In this document: positions 8,722 through 17,551 of the stretch, piece by piece | Position numbering within the stretch: the first letter of the stretch is position 1 | Layout of the letters: every line of letters begins with the position of its first letter | Source of the DNA: Phenylobacterium deserti | GTDB taxonomy: Bacteria > Pseudomonadota > Alphaproteobacteria > Caulobacterales > Caulobacteraceae | Assembly: GCA_943332615.1 (NCBI GenBank) | Contig: CALQQB010000002.1 | Location: forward strand, 167,245 to 231,244 | Reading direction: 5' to 3' | Length of the DNA: 64,000 bases | Translations under genes and position numbers: made by a program | Notes under the pieces: generated by a model | What the model saw: the letters and a program-made list of their open reading frames with translations, nothing else | Told to the model about the DNA's origin: nothing | Databases searched by the model: none

Positions 8722-8752
8722 GACGCGGGGCCAAATCGCCTATACCGCACGG

Positions 8753-9646
8753 ATGATCCGCATCGGCGTGGACTTCGGAGGCACCAAGATCGAGGCCGCG
8801 GCGCTGGACGCCGACGGGCGGTTCCTGGCGCGGGTGCGCGGCGCGACCCCGCCGGACTACGCGGATCGGCTGGAGGCCACGGCGGTGCTGGTGGCGGAGG
8901 CAGAGCGTCAGGCTGGCGTGCGGGTGGCGCGCGTCGGCGTCGGCGGGCCGGGCTCGCCCAACCCGGCCAGCGGGCTGATGCGCAATTCGAATTCCACCGT
9001 GCTGAATGACAAGCCGTTCCCGGCGGACCTGGAGCGCGTGCTGGGACGGTCGGTGCGCTTCGCCAATGACGCCAACTGCCTGGCGCTGTCGGAGGCCACC
9101 GACGGGGCGGCGGCGGGCGCGGGCGTGGTGTTCGCGGTGATCCTGGGCACTGGCTGCGGCGGGGGCGTGGTGGTGGATGGCCGGCTGGCGGCGGGGCGCA
9201 ACCTGGTCGCGGGCGAGTGGGGGCACATTCCCCTGCCCTGGCCGAGGCCGGACGAATATCCGGGCGGCCTATGCTGGTGCGGCCGGCGCGGTTGCCTGGA
9301 GCTGTGGTTGAGCGGGACCGGGTTCGCCAACCTGACAGGACGCACGGCGGAAGATGTCTCGACCCGCGCCGAGGCGGGCGACGGCGAGGCGATCGCGCTC
9401 TTGGATGTCTATGCCGACCGGCTCGGGCGGGCGCTGGGGGTGGTCTGCGATCTCCTCGACCCGGACATGATCGTGCTGGGCGGCGGCATGTCGAACATCG
9501 GCCGGCTCTACGAGGTGCTGCCGGCGATGGTGGCGCGCAACGTGTTCTCGGACGCCTTCGACACGCCGATCGTGGCGGCGGCGCATGGGGATTCGTCCGG
9601 GGTGCGGGGCGCGGCCTGGCTGTGGCCGCTGGAGGCGGGGGGATGA
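8753..9646 (+). CDS. ROK-family sugar kinase (fructokinase-like)
   Basis: A 297-residue kinase. The phosphate-binding motif is IGVDFGGTKIE at the N-terminus, which fixes the ATG at 8753 as the start. The catalytic region FANDANCLALSEA and the sugar-site and zinc motif GHIPLP...CWCGRRGCLELWLSG follow the pattern of E. coli Mak (YajF) and other ROK fructokinases. It would phosphorylate a hexose, probably fructose, with ATP. Its TGA overlaps the ATG of dinB (ATGA), so the two are translationally coupled although their roles appear unrelated. Confidence 0.88.
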   Translation: MIRIGVDFGGTKIEAAALDADGRFLARVRGATPPDYADRLEATAVLVAEAERQAGVRVARVGVGGPGSPNPASGLMRNSNSTVLNDKPFPADLERVLGRSVRFANDANCLALSEATDGAAAGAGVVFAVILGTGCGGGVVVDGRLAAGRNLVAGEWGHIPLPWPRPDEYPGGLCWCGRRGCLELWLSGTGFANLTGRTAEDVSTRAEAGDGEAIALLDVYADRLGRALGVVCDLLDPDMIVLGGGMSNIGRLYEVLPAMVARNVFSDAFDTPIVAAAHGDSSGVRGAAWLWPLEAGG

Positions 9647-10914
9647 AAGCCTTCTGCCGGGACTGCTTCTGGCGCGGCCAGGCCGCCGTGCGGCGGTGCC
9701 CGGACTGCGCCAGCCCGCGGATCGTGGCGCACGCGGAACTGGATCAGCTGTTCATCGCCCACATGGACTGCGACGCCTTCTACGCCAGCGTGGAGAAGCG
9801 CGACCGGCCGGAGCTGCGGGACGTGGCGGTCATCGTCGGTGGGGGCAAGCGCGGGGTGGTGACCACCTGCTGCTACATCGCCCGCATCAAGGGCGTGCGC
9901 TCGGCCATGCCGATGTTCAAGGCGCTGAAGGCCTGCCCGGAGGCGGTGGTCATCAAGCCCGACTTCGCCAAGTACCGCGCCGAGAGCAAGCGCATCCTGG
10001 GAATGGCGGCGCAGCTGACCCCGCTGATCCAGAACCTCAGCCTGGACGAGGCCTGGATGGACCTGTCCGGCACGGAGCGCCTGCATGGCGCGCCGCCGGC
10101 GCTGACCTTGGCGCGGCTGCAGGCGCGGATCGAGGCCGAAACCGGACTGACGGTCTCCATCGGCCTGGCGCCGAACAAGTTCCTGGCCAAGGTGGCGTCG
10201 GAGCTGGACAAGCCGCGCGGCTTTTCGGTGATCGGCCATGAGGCGCAGGCATTCCTGGCGGACAAGCCGGTGCGCATCCTGCCGGGCGTGGGGCCCGCGA
10301 TGGTCGCCAGCCTGGAGAAGGCCGGCTATCGCACCGTCGGTGACCTGGCCCGCACCGACGTCCGGGTGCTGGCCGACCGCTGGGGCGCACACGGCCTGCG
10401 GCTGTCGGAACTGGCCCACGGCCGGGACGCGCGCGCCGTGAACCCCAACGAGGGGCGCAAGACCATCAGCTGCGAGACCACCTTCAACGACGACCTCTCC
10501 GGCGTGCCGGAGCTGGAGGACAAGCTGGCGCCCCTGTGCGAGCGGGCGGCGCGCCAGGCGCGGCAGGCTGGATTGGCCGGTCGGGTGGTGACGCTGAAGC
10601 TGCGCACGACCGACTTCAAGATCGTGACAAGGCGACGCACCCTGCCGGTCGCCACCCAGACAGCGAAGACCCTGTTCCAGGTGGGCCGCGAGCTGCTGGC
10701 GCGGGAGACGACCGGCCGGCCGTGGCGGCTGATCGGCATCGGTATCACCGACCTGATCGACGCGGACCTCGCCAAGGGGGATTTCTTCGCCGACGGGGAG
10801 CGCAAAGCCCTGGCCAGCGAACGCTCGGTCGATGCGATTCGCGAGCGTTTCGGCGCCGCCGCCGTCACATCCGGCCGTATAATGAGAGCGATGTCCGCAC
10901 AGGAGGAAGAATGA
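9643..10914 (+). CDS. dinB: DNA polymerase IV with N-terminal zinc ribbon
   Basis: A 423-residue Y-family translesion polymerase. The palm motif [15 protein letters not shown] holds Asp42, and the second catalytic pair lies in [10 protein letters not shown] (about D134/E135). Helix-hairpin-helix [17 protein letters not shown] and a little-finger domain follow. About 35 extra N-terminal residues carry Cys5, Cys8, Cys19 and Cys22 as two CxxC pairs, a probable zinc ribbon absent from E. coli DinB. The canonical clamp-binding QLxLF tail is not evident; the end is MSAQEEE. The start overlaps the upstream kinase stop by ATGA. Confidence 0.93.
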   Translation: MKAFCRDCFWRGQAAVRRCPDCASPRIVAHAELDQLFIAHMDCDAFYASVEKRDRPELRDVAVIVGGGKRGVVTTCCYIARIKGVRSAMPMFKALKACPEAVVIKPDFAKYRAESKRILGMAAQLTPLIQNLSLDEAWMDLSGTERLHGAPPALTLARLQARIEAETGLTVSIGLAPNKFLAKVASELDKPRGFSVIGHEAQAFLADKPVRILPGVGPAMVASLEKAGYRTVGDLARTDVRVLADRWGAHGLRLSELAHGRDARAVNPNEGRKTISCETTFNDDLSGVPELEDKLAPLCERAARQARQAGLAGRVVTLKLRTTDFKIVTRRRTLPVATQTAKTLFQVGRELLARETTGRPWRLIGIGITDLIDADLAKGDFFADGERKALASERSVDAIRERFGAAAVTSGRIMRAMSAQEEE

Positions 10915-10975
10915 GCGCATGGCGCAACCGGAAATGGGCGCCAGGGGCCTCAAACGTCGCCGTGACGATTCATCC

Positions 10976-11001
10976 CTTCCAAAGTGCGCTATTCTCCATA
11001 T
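10976..11001 (+). promoter_or_regulatory. possible heat-shock-type promoter of clpS-clpA
   Basis: CTTCCAAA (10976-10983) and CTCCATAT (10994-11001) loosely resemble the sigma-32 consensus (CTTGAA and CCCATNT) and lie 50 bp before the clpS ATG. The match is imperfect. The placement is suggestive because Clp genes are often heat-induced. Confidence 0.3.
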
Positions 11002-11051
11002 CTAATCGAGTTGGCGCGCGACCATCGCCGCCCCGACAGGAAAGTGGCAGC

Positions 11052-11381
11052 ATGAGCGAACGGAAGGATGGTGAGACTGACACCGGCGTTCGTTCGACGG
11101 TGACCACGAAAACCAAACCAAAAACCCAGAAGCCGGCCATGTACCGGGTTCTGATTCTCAACGACGACTACACGCCAATGGAGTTCGTCGTTTACGTTCT
11201 TGAGCAGTTCTTCAACAAATCGCGCGAAGATGCGACTCGGATCATGCTTCACGTGCACCAACATGGTGTGGGTGTCTGCGGGATCTTTACGTACGAAGTG
11301 GCGGAAACAAAGGTAGCCCAGGTCGTTGATGCCGCGCGTCGGCATCAGCACCCGCTGCAGTGCACTATGGAAAAGGACTAG
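11052..11381 (+). CDS. clpS: ClpS adaptor protein
   Basis: A 109-residue adaptor that delivers N-degron substrates to ClpAP. After a flexible, charged 25-residue N-terminus comes the core [20 protein letters not shown]. The NDDYTPM segment and the following H/V/L residues build the N-end residue pocket, and [23 protein letters not shown] completes the fold. ATG 11052 has AGGAAAG upstream. The same frame is open to an ATG at 10911 with a better Shine-Dalgarno, so a longer form is conceivable. clpA follows after 6 bp. Confidence 0.95.
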   Translation: MSERKDGETDTGVRSTVTTKTKPKTQKPAMYRVLILNDDYTPMEFVVYVLEQFFNKSREDATRIMLHVHQHGVGVCGIFTYEVAETKVAQVVDAARRHQHPLQCTMEKD

Positions 11382-11387
11382 GTCCCT

Positions 11388-13703
11388 TTGCCCTCATTCT
11401 CGCGCCAACTCGAAGAATCTCTCCATCGCGCCGTCGCCTACGCCAATCAGCGAAAGCACGAATACGCGACGCTGGAGCATCTGTTGCTCAGTCTGATCGA
11501 TGACGAGGACGGGGCCGGCGTGATGCGGGCCTGCGACGTCGAACTCGCCGCGCTGCGCACCACCCTCACCAACTATGTGGACAACGAGCTCCGCTCCCTG
11601 GTCGTGGACGACGGCGAGGACGCCAAGCCCACCGCCGGCTTCCAGCGGGTGATCCAGCGGGCCGTGATCCACGTGCAGTCGTCCGGTCGCGAAGAGGTGA
11701 CCGGGGCGAACGTGCTCGTGGCGATCTTCTCCGAGCGGGAAAGCCACGCGGCCTACTTCCTCCAAGAGCAGGACATGACCCGCTACGACGCGGTCAACTA
11801 CATCGCCCACGGCATCGCCAAGAAGGCTGGCGCCTCCGAGGCCAAGCCTGTGAAGGGCGCTGAAGATGAGGATAAACCCGCTGTGAAGACCGGCGGGGAG
11901 GCCCTCGAAGCCTACTGCGTCAACCTCAACGAAAAGGCCAAGCAGGGGAAGGTCGATCCGCTGATCGGGCGGATGGCCGAGGTGGAGCGCTGCATCCAGA
12001 TCCTCTGCCGTCGGACCAAGAACAACCCGCTGCTGGTGGGCGACCCGGGCGTCGGCAAGACCGCCATCGCCGAGGGCCTGGCCCGCAAGATCGTCAACAA
12101 GCAGGTGCCTGAGGTCCTGTCCAAGTCGACCATCTTCTCGCTCGACATGGGCGCGCTGCTGGCCGGCACCCGCTATCGCGGCGACTTCGAAGAGCGCGTG
12201 AAACAGGTGGTCAAGGAACTCGAGAACCACCCCGACGCGGTGCTGTTCATCGACGAGATCCACACAGTGATCGGCGCCGGGGCCACGTCCGGCGGGGCCA
12301 TGGACGCCTCCAACCTGCTGAAGCCGGCGCTGGCGTCAGGCACGCTGCGCTGCATGGGCTCCACCACCTACAAGGAGTTCCGCCAGCACTTCGAGAAGGA
12401 CCGGGCCCTGGTCCGGCGCTTCCAGAAGATCGACATCAACGAGCCCACGATCGAGGACACGATCAAGATCCTCAAGGGCCTGAAGGTCTACTACGAGGAG
12501 TTCCACAAGCTCCGCTACACCAACGACGCCATCAAGGCGGCGGTGGAGCTGTCGGCCAAGTACATCAACGACCGCAAGCTGCCCGACAAGGCGATCGACA
12601 TCATCGACGAAGCCGGCGCCGGCCAGATGCTGCTGCCCGAGGGCAAGCGGAAGAAGATCATCGGCCTGAAGGAGGTCGAGGCGGTCGTCGCCAAGATCGC
12701 CCGCATCCCGCCGAAGTCGGTCTCCAAGACCGATACCGAGGCGCTGAAGCAGCTGGAAACCGACCTGAAGCGCGCGGTCTATGGCCAGGAAGACGCCATT
12801 GACCAGCTCTCCTCAGCCATGAAGATGGCCCGGGCCGGCCTGCGCGACGGCCAGAAGCCGATCGGCTGCTACCTGTTCAGCGGTCCTACCGGCACCGGCA
12901 AGACCGAGACGGCGCGCCAGTTGGCCTCCACACTTGGCATCGAACTCCTGCGGTTCGACATGTCGGAGTACATGGAGCGCCACACCGTCAGCCGCCTGAT
13001 CGGGGCGCCTCCCGGCTATGTGGGCTTCGACCAGGGCGGGCTGCTGACCGACGCGGTCGATCAGCATCCGCACGCCGTGGTGCTGCTGGATGAGATCGAG
13101 AAGGCGCACCCGGATGTGTTCAACATCCTGCTGCAGGTCATGGACCACGGCCAGCTGACCGATTCGAACGGCAAGAAGATCGACTTCCGCAACGTGGTCC
13201 TGATCATGACCACCAACGCCGGCGCCTCCGACGCCCAGAAGAACTCGATCGGCTTCGGCCGCGGCAAGGCGGACGACGAGGTGGACGAAGCGCTCAAGCG
13301 CCTGTTCACCCCGGAATTCCGCAACCGCCTTGACGCCGTCGTTCAGTTCAAGCCGCTGACGCAGGAGATCATCAAGCAGGTGGTGCTGAAGTTCGTCATG
13401 CAGCTGGAAGCCCAGCTGGCGGACCGCCACGTCACCATCGAGACCACCGACGAGGCCACCGACTGGCTGGCCAAGAATGGCTTCGACGAGCTCTACGGCG
13501 CCCGGCCCCTGGCCCGGGTGATCCAGGAGCACATCAAGAAGCCGCTCGCCGACGAGATTCTGTTCGGCAAGCTGATCAAGGGTGGCCATGTGAAGGTGGT
13601 GCTGAAGGACGCGAAGCTGGCCTTCGAGATCGAAGGCGATCAACGCGAACGCGGCGCCCCGGTGATCGAGAGCCCGGTCGAAGAGATCGAGGCGGTGGAC
13701 TAA
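11388..13703 (+). CDS. clpA: ClpA AAA+ unfoldase
   Basis: A 771-residue ATP-dependent unfoldase of the ClpAP protease. A Clp-N domain ([23 protein letters not shown]) occupies residues 1-145. D1 carries Walker A GDPGVGKT near residue 220 and Walker [11 protein letters not shown]2 carries GPTGTGKT near residue 503, [15 protein letters not shown] and the sensor region. No ClpB-type middle domain is present, which separates it from ClpB. The start is an uncommon TTG at 11388, chosen because it begins the conserved [10 protein letters not shown] sequence six bases after clpS. ClpP is not in the window. Confidence 0.96.
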   Translation: MPSFSRQLEESLHRAVAYANQRKHEYATLEHLLLSLIDDEDGAGVMRACDVELAALRTTLTNYVDNELRSLVVDDGEDAKPTAGFQRVIQRAVIHVQSSGREEVTGANVLVAIFSERESHAAYFLQEQDMTRYDAVNYIAHGIAKKAGASEAKPVKGAEDEDKPAVKTGGEALEAYCVNLNEKAKQGKVDPLIGRMAEVERCIQILCRRTKNNPLLVGDPGVGKTAIAEGLARKIVNKQVPEVLSKSTIFSLDMGALLAGTRYRGDFEERVKQVVKELENHPDAVLFIDEIHTVIGAGATSGGAMDASNLLKPALASGTLRCMGSTTYKEFRQHFEKDRALVRRFQKIDINEPTIEDTIKILKGLKVYYEEFHKLRYTNDAIKAAVELSAKYINDRKLPDKAIDIIDEAGAGQMLLPEGKRKKIIGLKEVEAVVAKIARIPPKSVSKTDTEALKQLETDLKRAVYGQEDAIDQLSSAMKMARAGLRDGQKPIGCYLFSGPTGTGKTETARQLASTLGIELLRFDMSEYMERHTVSRLIGAPPGYVGFDQGGLLTDAVDQHPHAVVLLDEIEKAHPDVFNILLQVMDHGQLTDSNGKKIDFRNVVLIMTTNAGASDAQKNSIGFGRGKADDEVDEALKRLFTPEFRNRLDAVVQFKPLTQEIIKQVVLKFVMQLEAQLADRHVTIETTDEATDWLAKNGFDELYGARPLARVIQEHIKKPLADEILFGKLIKGGHVKVVLKDAKLAFEIEGDQRERGAPVIESPVEEIEAVD

Positions 13704-13725
13704 CCTTCACCCTTGCCGCTTCACC

Positions 13726-13770
13726 GGTGTCATCCCGGTTTTCGCCGCAGGCGAAGACCGGGATGACACC
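13726..13770. terminator. long hairpin between clpA and the HIT gene
   Basis: GGTGTCATCCCGGTTTTCGCC pairs with GGCGAAGACCGGGATGACACC around a GCA loop (21-base arms, minor mismatches). It lies in the convergent gap and may end both transcripts, although there is no U-tract. Its GTCATCCCGG core belongs to the palindromic repeats common in Caulobacterales genomes. Confidence 0.6.
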
Positions 13771-13789
13771 CGTGGGGTTGTGGCGCCGC

Positions 13790-14224
13790 TTAGCTGATCA
13801 TCGCCGCAATCTGCGCCGCCAGGGCGTCCAACTCTTCAGGGTTCGCCATACCGCCGCCATGCCGTCCCAGGGCCACACCCTCCCAGCGCGGGATGATGTG
13901 GACGTGGAGGTGATAGATCGTTTGGCCGGCCGGGGCGCCATTGAACTGGGTCACCACGATGCCGTCGGGGTTAAGCGCCGCCCTCACCGCCCGCGTCACC
14001 CGCTGGACGCCCAGGATCAGGCCCTGAAGGTTCTCCGGGGTCTCCTCCAGCAGGTTGCGGGCCTCCGAGTGCTTGGGAATCACCAGGGTGTGGCCCCGGG
14101 CCTGCGGGAACACGTCCATGAAGCTGAGGACGTGGTCGTCCTCGAACACCTTCGCGCAGGCCATCTCGCCGCGCAGGATCCTCCCGAAGATGTTGCCGGC
14201 GTCATAGGTCCCGTCCAAGCTCAT
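13790..14224 (-). CDS. HIT-family nucleotide hydrolase
   Basis: A 144-residue protein with the histidine-triad motif YHLHVHIIPRW near residue 105, and upstream HIT signatures FGRILRGEMACAKVFEDD and PQARGHTLVIPK. It belongs to the Hint/HinT branch, whose members hydrolyse phosphoramidates and aminoacyl-adenylates. Cytoplasmic, single domain, normal length. It lies alone between the convergent clpA and a divergent DUF4287 gene about 60 bp away. Confidence 0.9.
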   Translation of the reverse strand: MSLDGTYDAGNIFGRILRGEMACAKVFEDDHVLSFMDVFPQARGHTLVIPKHSEARNLLEETPENLQGLILGVQRVTRAVRAALNPDGIVVTQFNGAPAGQTIYHLHVHIIPRWEGVALGRHGGGMANPEELDALAAQIAAMIS

Positions 14225-14283
14225 GGGTATCTCCAGGGGTCATGTGGACTCCTCGGTAGCAAATCGCGGCGAAGGGCGGAACG

Positions 14284-14889
14284 ATGGGTGCGAGCGGCGA
14301 GCGGACGGCATCGAAGTCCGAGACCCTGACGGACCGCCAGAAGACGTGGTTCGCCTCGGTGCAGGCCAGCCTGGAGCGCGACACCGGCAGGACCCTCGAC
14401 GAATGGGTGGCGATTGCGCGGACCTGCCCGTATGACGGGCCCAGCGCCCGGGTCATTTGGATGCGCGAAAACCACGGCCTGGGCGTGAACCGCTGCGCCC
14501 ACGTGCTGTCGGTCGCGTTTCCGCAGACCGAGATGAACTGGGAAGATGCCGCCGGCCTGCGCGCCGCGCTGTGGAAAGACCCTGCGTCGGAACTGATTCT
14601 CGCAGCTCTGGAGGCCGCGGTCGCCAGGCTGCCCGACACCGTCAGCGGCCAGCGCAAGGCCTTCACCGCCTTCTCCCGCAAGGTCCAGATGGCCGCTGCT
14701 CGTCCGGTGAAGGGCGGCCACGCCCTGGTCGGCTTCGCGGTGGAGCTCTCCACCGACCCGCGCCTGACGCCACGCGGCAAGAGCGAAAGCTGGGGCGACC
14801 GGCTGAAGGGCCAGATGCTGCTGACCTCGGCGGATCAGGTGGATGCGTCGGTAGAGGCGCTGCTGCAACAGGCCTGGGAGCGAAGCTGA
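14284..14889 (+). CDS. DUF4287/DUF5655-domain protein
   Basis: A 201-residue protein. Residues 20-75 (QKTWFASVQASLERDTGRTL followed by DEWVAI) match the DUF4287 pattern of a short helical domain. Residues 95-200, with FSRKVQMAAARPVKGG, fit the DUF5655 domain that commonly follows it. No enzymatic motif is recognised and the function is unknown. No signal peptide or membrane segment is seen, so it is probably cytoplasmic. It converges on the DUF1489 gene, with a 31-bp gap. Confidence 0.75.
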   Translation: MGASGERTASKSETLTDRQKTWFASVQASLERDTGRTLDEWVAIARTCPYDGPSARVIWMRENHGLGVNRCAHVLSVAFPQTEMNWEDAAGLRAALWKDPASELILAALEAAVARLPDTVSGQRKAFTAFSRKVQMAAARPVKGGHALVGFAVELSTDPRLTPRGKSESWGDRLKGQMLLTSADQVDASVEALLQQAWERS

Positions 14890-14920
14890 TACCTTCCGCG
14901 GGAGGGGGGAGAGGAGCCGC

Positions 14921-15331
14921 TCACCACGCCCCGGCTTCCCGCAACTGCCGCGCCAGCCCCTCGGGCACATCGCCAAACGCTTCGAGATCCAGGTCCGGCG
15001 GCGCGTCCTTGGGGTCGAGATAGCGCCAGCCCTGGAAGGCGCGCCTGGGGGTCGGAGCCACGCGGACCACCGTCTCGTCCAGGGTGATCTCGCAGCGGGC
15101 GGCAGCACCCTCGCCCACCGTATTCACCACCATGACCTTCTGGCGGCACAGAATCACGCCCTTGAAGACCCGATAGACCGACCCCCCGTCCACCATCTCC
15201 GCCCCGCGTTTTGGCGTCATCCGGGTGCGCAGAATCCACGGCCCGCCGTCGGCCGCGTTGCGGGCCCGCCAGTCCAGCAGGTCCTCGATGGTGGCGGCGC
15301 CGACCACCAGCTTGATCATGTGCAGGGGCAT
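14921..15331 (-). CDS. DUF1489-family protein
   Basis: A 136-residue protein of unknown function, restricted in my knowledge to alphaproteobacteria. The start is set at ATG 15331 because the family begins MPLHMIKLVVGA. Other recognisable parts are LLDWRARNAADGGPWILRTRMTP and GSVYRVFKGVILCRQKV. No membrane segment is evident. It is divergent from the patatin gene (79-bp gap). Confidence 0.8.
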   Translation of the reverse strand: MPLHMIKLVVGAATIEDLLDWRARNAADGGPWILRTRMTPKRGAEMVDGGSVYRVFKGVILCRQKVMVVNTVGEGAAARCEITLDETVVRVAPTPRRAFQGWRYLDPKDAPPDLDLEAFGDVPEGLARQLREAGAW

Positions 15332-15410
15332 GCCTTCGCATAGGGGTCCGTCGGAGGCTTGGGAAGAGCGCCGCTTGGGAACTGCGACCGAGAAGGCTAC
15401 CTTCCGCGCC

Positions 15411-17219
15411 GTGGCGGTACTGCCTGAAATCCCGGTTGATTCGGCGCTCGCGCGGCTGTTCAAGCAGCCGCGCGCACGGGATCGGACGCACTGGTTTTCG
15501 CTGCCCGGCGGCTCGAAGCTGTTTGGCCAGGGCGATGCGTCCGACGACCTCTACGTGGTACGCACCGGCCGGCTGGGCGCGTTCCGCCGGGAGGACGGCC
15601 AGGAGCCGCACTTCCTGGGCATCATCCGGCCCGGCGAGCCGGCCGGCGAGATGGCGCTGATCGCCGGCGTACCACACTCCGCCGATGTCTACGCCTTGCG
15701 CGATTCAGAGATCTTCGCCGTGCCGAAGGCGGCTTTTTTCGAGGCCTGCGACGCCGATGCCTCGGTAATGACCGAGTTGGCGCGGCTGATGATCCGCCGG
15801 ACCCGGCAGGTGGCTAGGCGCGGCCCGGTGGGCGACCCCTCGGTGTTCGGCTTCGTCTCCGCGGGCAGTCCCGGGCCCATACGGCCGGTGGTCGACCGGC
15901 TGGAACGCGAGATCGCGGCCCTCGGCTATGAGGTCACCACCGTCGGCGCCGAGGCGGCGGCCGCGCCGACTGAGTGGTTCTCCGAGGTCGAGCGGGTGCA
16001 TGACTTCGTCCTCTATGTGGCTGAGCGCGACGAGACCGCCTGGGCGCCCTTCGTGCCGCGCCAGGTGGACCGGCTGTTCCAGGTGGCCCGCGGCGATCAC
16101 CACCCCGAGGGGCAGACCCCGCCGCCGGGCGCGGCGACGCTGCGCGCGCAGCAGCTGGTGGACCTGATCCTGGTGCAGCCGGCCGAGACGGTGCGGCCGG
16201 TGGGCTCGGAGGCGTGGCTGGACGCCACCGGCGCGGCGCGGGTGTTCCACGTCCTGCAGGGTGCGAACGAAGGCTTCGAGCGGCTGGCGCGGGTGCTGAC
16301 CGGCCAGTCGGTGGGGCTGGTGCTGTCCGGCGGCGGCGCGCGGGCCTACGCCCACGTCGGCGCCATCAAGGCGCTCCGCGAAAAGGGCGTGCCGATCGAC
16401 TTCGTGGGCGGCTCATCGATGGGCGCCGTGGTCGCCGCCGGGCTGGCCATGGGCTGGGACGAGGCGGAGATGGACGAGCGGCTGCGGGAAGCTTTCGTGA
16501 ACACCAGCCCGCTGGACGACATCGCGCTGCCCCTGCTGGCCATGACCCACGGGGTCAAGGTGGGCGAGCGGCTGCAGCGACACTTCGGCGAAACCCAGAT
16601 CGCCGACCTGTGGCTGCCGTTTTTCTGCCTGTCCTCGAACCTGACGACGGGCGCCTATCAGCTCCACAAGCGCGGCTCGCTGCGCCATTCGCTCAGGGCC
16701 ACCATCGCCCTGCCGGGCGTGCTGCCGCCGGCTACCGACGGCCAGAACGTGCTGGTGGACGGGGCGGTGATGAAGAACTTCCCCGCCGACATCATGCGCG
16801 CCGCCCACCTGGGCCCGATCGTCGGTGTGGACGTGACCACCTCGCGCAGCATCACCGCCGACGATGTGGCGCGGCCGTCGTCGGTGTGGCGCTGGATCTG
16901 GTCCGGCCAGTGGCGGCTGGGACCGCCGATCGTCTCGCTGCTGATGCGAGCGGCCACCATCTCCACCGGCCGCGACCTGGCGGCGGCGCGGGAGGCGACC
17001 GACGTGCTGATCCAACCCGACGTGTCCAGCATCGAAATCCGCGACTGGCGGGCCTATGACGAGGCGGTGGAGGCTGGCTACCGCGCGACGATCGAGGCGC
17101 TGGGCAAGGTGACCCGCCCGATCCCGCACCTGCGCCGCCGCCAGAGCCTGCGCGAACAGGCGACCGACGGCGTCGCGATGACTCCGTTCATGGCCACCAC
17201 CCGCGCGCCGGCCGAATAG
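15411..17219 (+). CDS. cyclic-nucleotide-binding-domain patatin-like phospholipase
   Basis: A 602-residue protein. Residues 20-130 form a cyclic-nucleotide-binding fold (LFGQGDASDDLYVVRTGRLG, RPGEPAGEMALIAG). A linker domain of about 170 residues follows. Residues 300-480 are a patatin phospholipase domain with the oxyanion loop GGGARAYAHVGA, the GSSMG nucleophile elbow near residue 335 and the catalytic Asp in DGAVMKNFP near residue 450. This layout matches bacterial neuropathy-target-esterase-like lysophospholipases. GTG 15411 is chosen because homology starts there and the upstream frame overlaps the divergent DUF1489 gene. Control by cAMP or cGMP is possible but unproven. Confidence 0.88.
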   Translation: MAVLPEIPVDSALARLFKQPRARDRTHWFSLPGGSKLFGQGDASDDLYVVRTGRLGAFRREDGQEPHFLGIIRPGEPAGEMALIAGVPHSADVYALRDSEIFAVPKAAFFEACDADASVMTELARLMIRRTRQVARRGPVGDPSVFGFVSAGSPGPIRPVVDRLEREIAALGYEVTTVGAEAAAAPTEWFSEVERVHDFVLYVAERDETAWAPFVPRQVDRLFQVARGDHHPEGQTPPPGAATLRAQQLVDLILVQPAETVRPVGSEAWLDATGAARVFHVLQGANEGFERLARVLTGQSVGLVLSGGGARAYAHVGAIKALREKGVPIDFVGGSSMGAVVAAGLAMGWDEAEMDERLREAFVNTSPLDDIALPLLAMTHGVKVGERLQRHFGETQIADLWLPFFCLSSNLTTGAYQLHKRGSLRHSLRATIALPGVLPPATDGQNVLVDGAVMKNFPADIMRAAHLGPIVGVDVTTSRSITADDVARPSSVWRWIWSGQWRLGPPIVSLLMRAATISTGRDLAAAREATDVLIQPDVSSIEIRDWRAYDEAVEAGYRATIEALGKVTRPIPHLRRRQSLREQATDGVAMTPFMATTRAPAE

Positions 17220-17288
17220 GTCTTGCCGGATGCGCTCACAGCACCCCATATTCCTAGGTGTGTTCAACAATTGAAAGGAGGTGACCCA

Positions 17289-17354
17289 GTGTCTCATAGC
17301 AAAGGCCGCAAGGCAGCCGTGACCTGGACCTCCGCGTGCGAGGTCTCCGCCTAG
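17289..17354 (+). CDS. 21-residue mini-protein with an extreme Shine-Dalgarno
   Basis: GTG 17289 to TAG 17354 encodes MSHSKGRKAAVTWTSACEVSA. It is preceded seven bases upstream by AAAGGAGGTGA (17274-17284), a full complement of the 16S rRNA 3' end, and is followed by its own terminator-like hairpin (17401-17430). The peptide has a basic first half and a Trp/Cys-containing second half, with no membrane segment or signal. No downstream plus-strand gene lies within 900 bp, so it does not look like a leader peptide. I do not recognise the family. The coding call rests on the ribosome-binding site and the discrete transcription unit. Confidence 0.5.
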   Translation: MSHSKGRKAAVTWTSACEVSA

Positions 17355-17400
17355 CCCTCGGTGAGGCAAGGTCGCGAACCGCTCTGCGGTCAGACTATGG

Positions 17401-17430
17401 AAGGGTCGTCCCAGCGATGGGGCGGCCCTT
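17401..17430 (+). terminator. terminator-like hairpin after the mini-gene
   Basis: AAGGGTCGTCCCA and TGGGGCGGCCCTT form a 13-pair stem (two G-U pairs) around a GCGA loop, followed by CGCTTATTTGG. The G-U pairs form only in the plus-strand transcript, which supports that direction. The U-tract is weak. Confidence 0.6.
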
Positions 17431-17551
17431 CGCTTATTTGGGGGTTGGCCCAGCCTATTTAGGGGCCCGAGGCGCGTCCCGGACAGCAGGCGCGCATGAA
17501 GACGCCGCCGGCGCGAGGCCGACGGCGTTTCAAATCTATCGTCGAAGGACG

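Noticed and set aside
17289..17354. PqqA-like precursor of pyrroloquinoline quinone
   Set aside because: The small peptide has a Trp and an EVS segment superficially like PqqA, but it lacks the Tyr that must cross-link to the Glu, and no pqqB-E genes are nearby.
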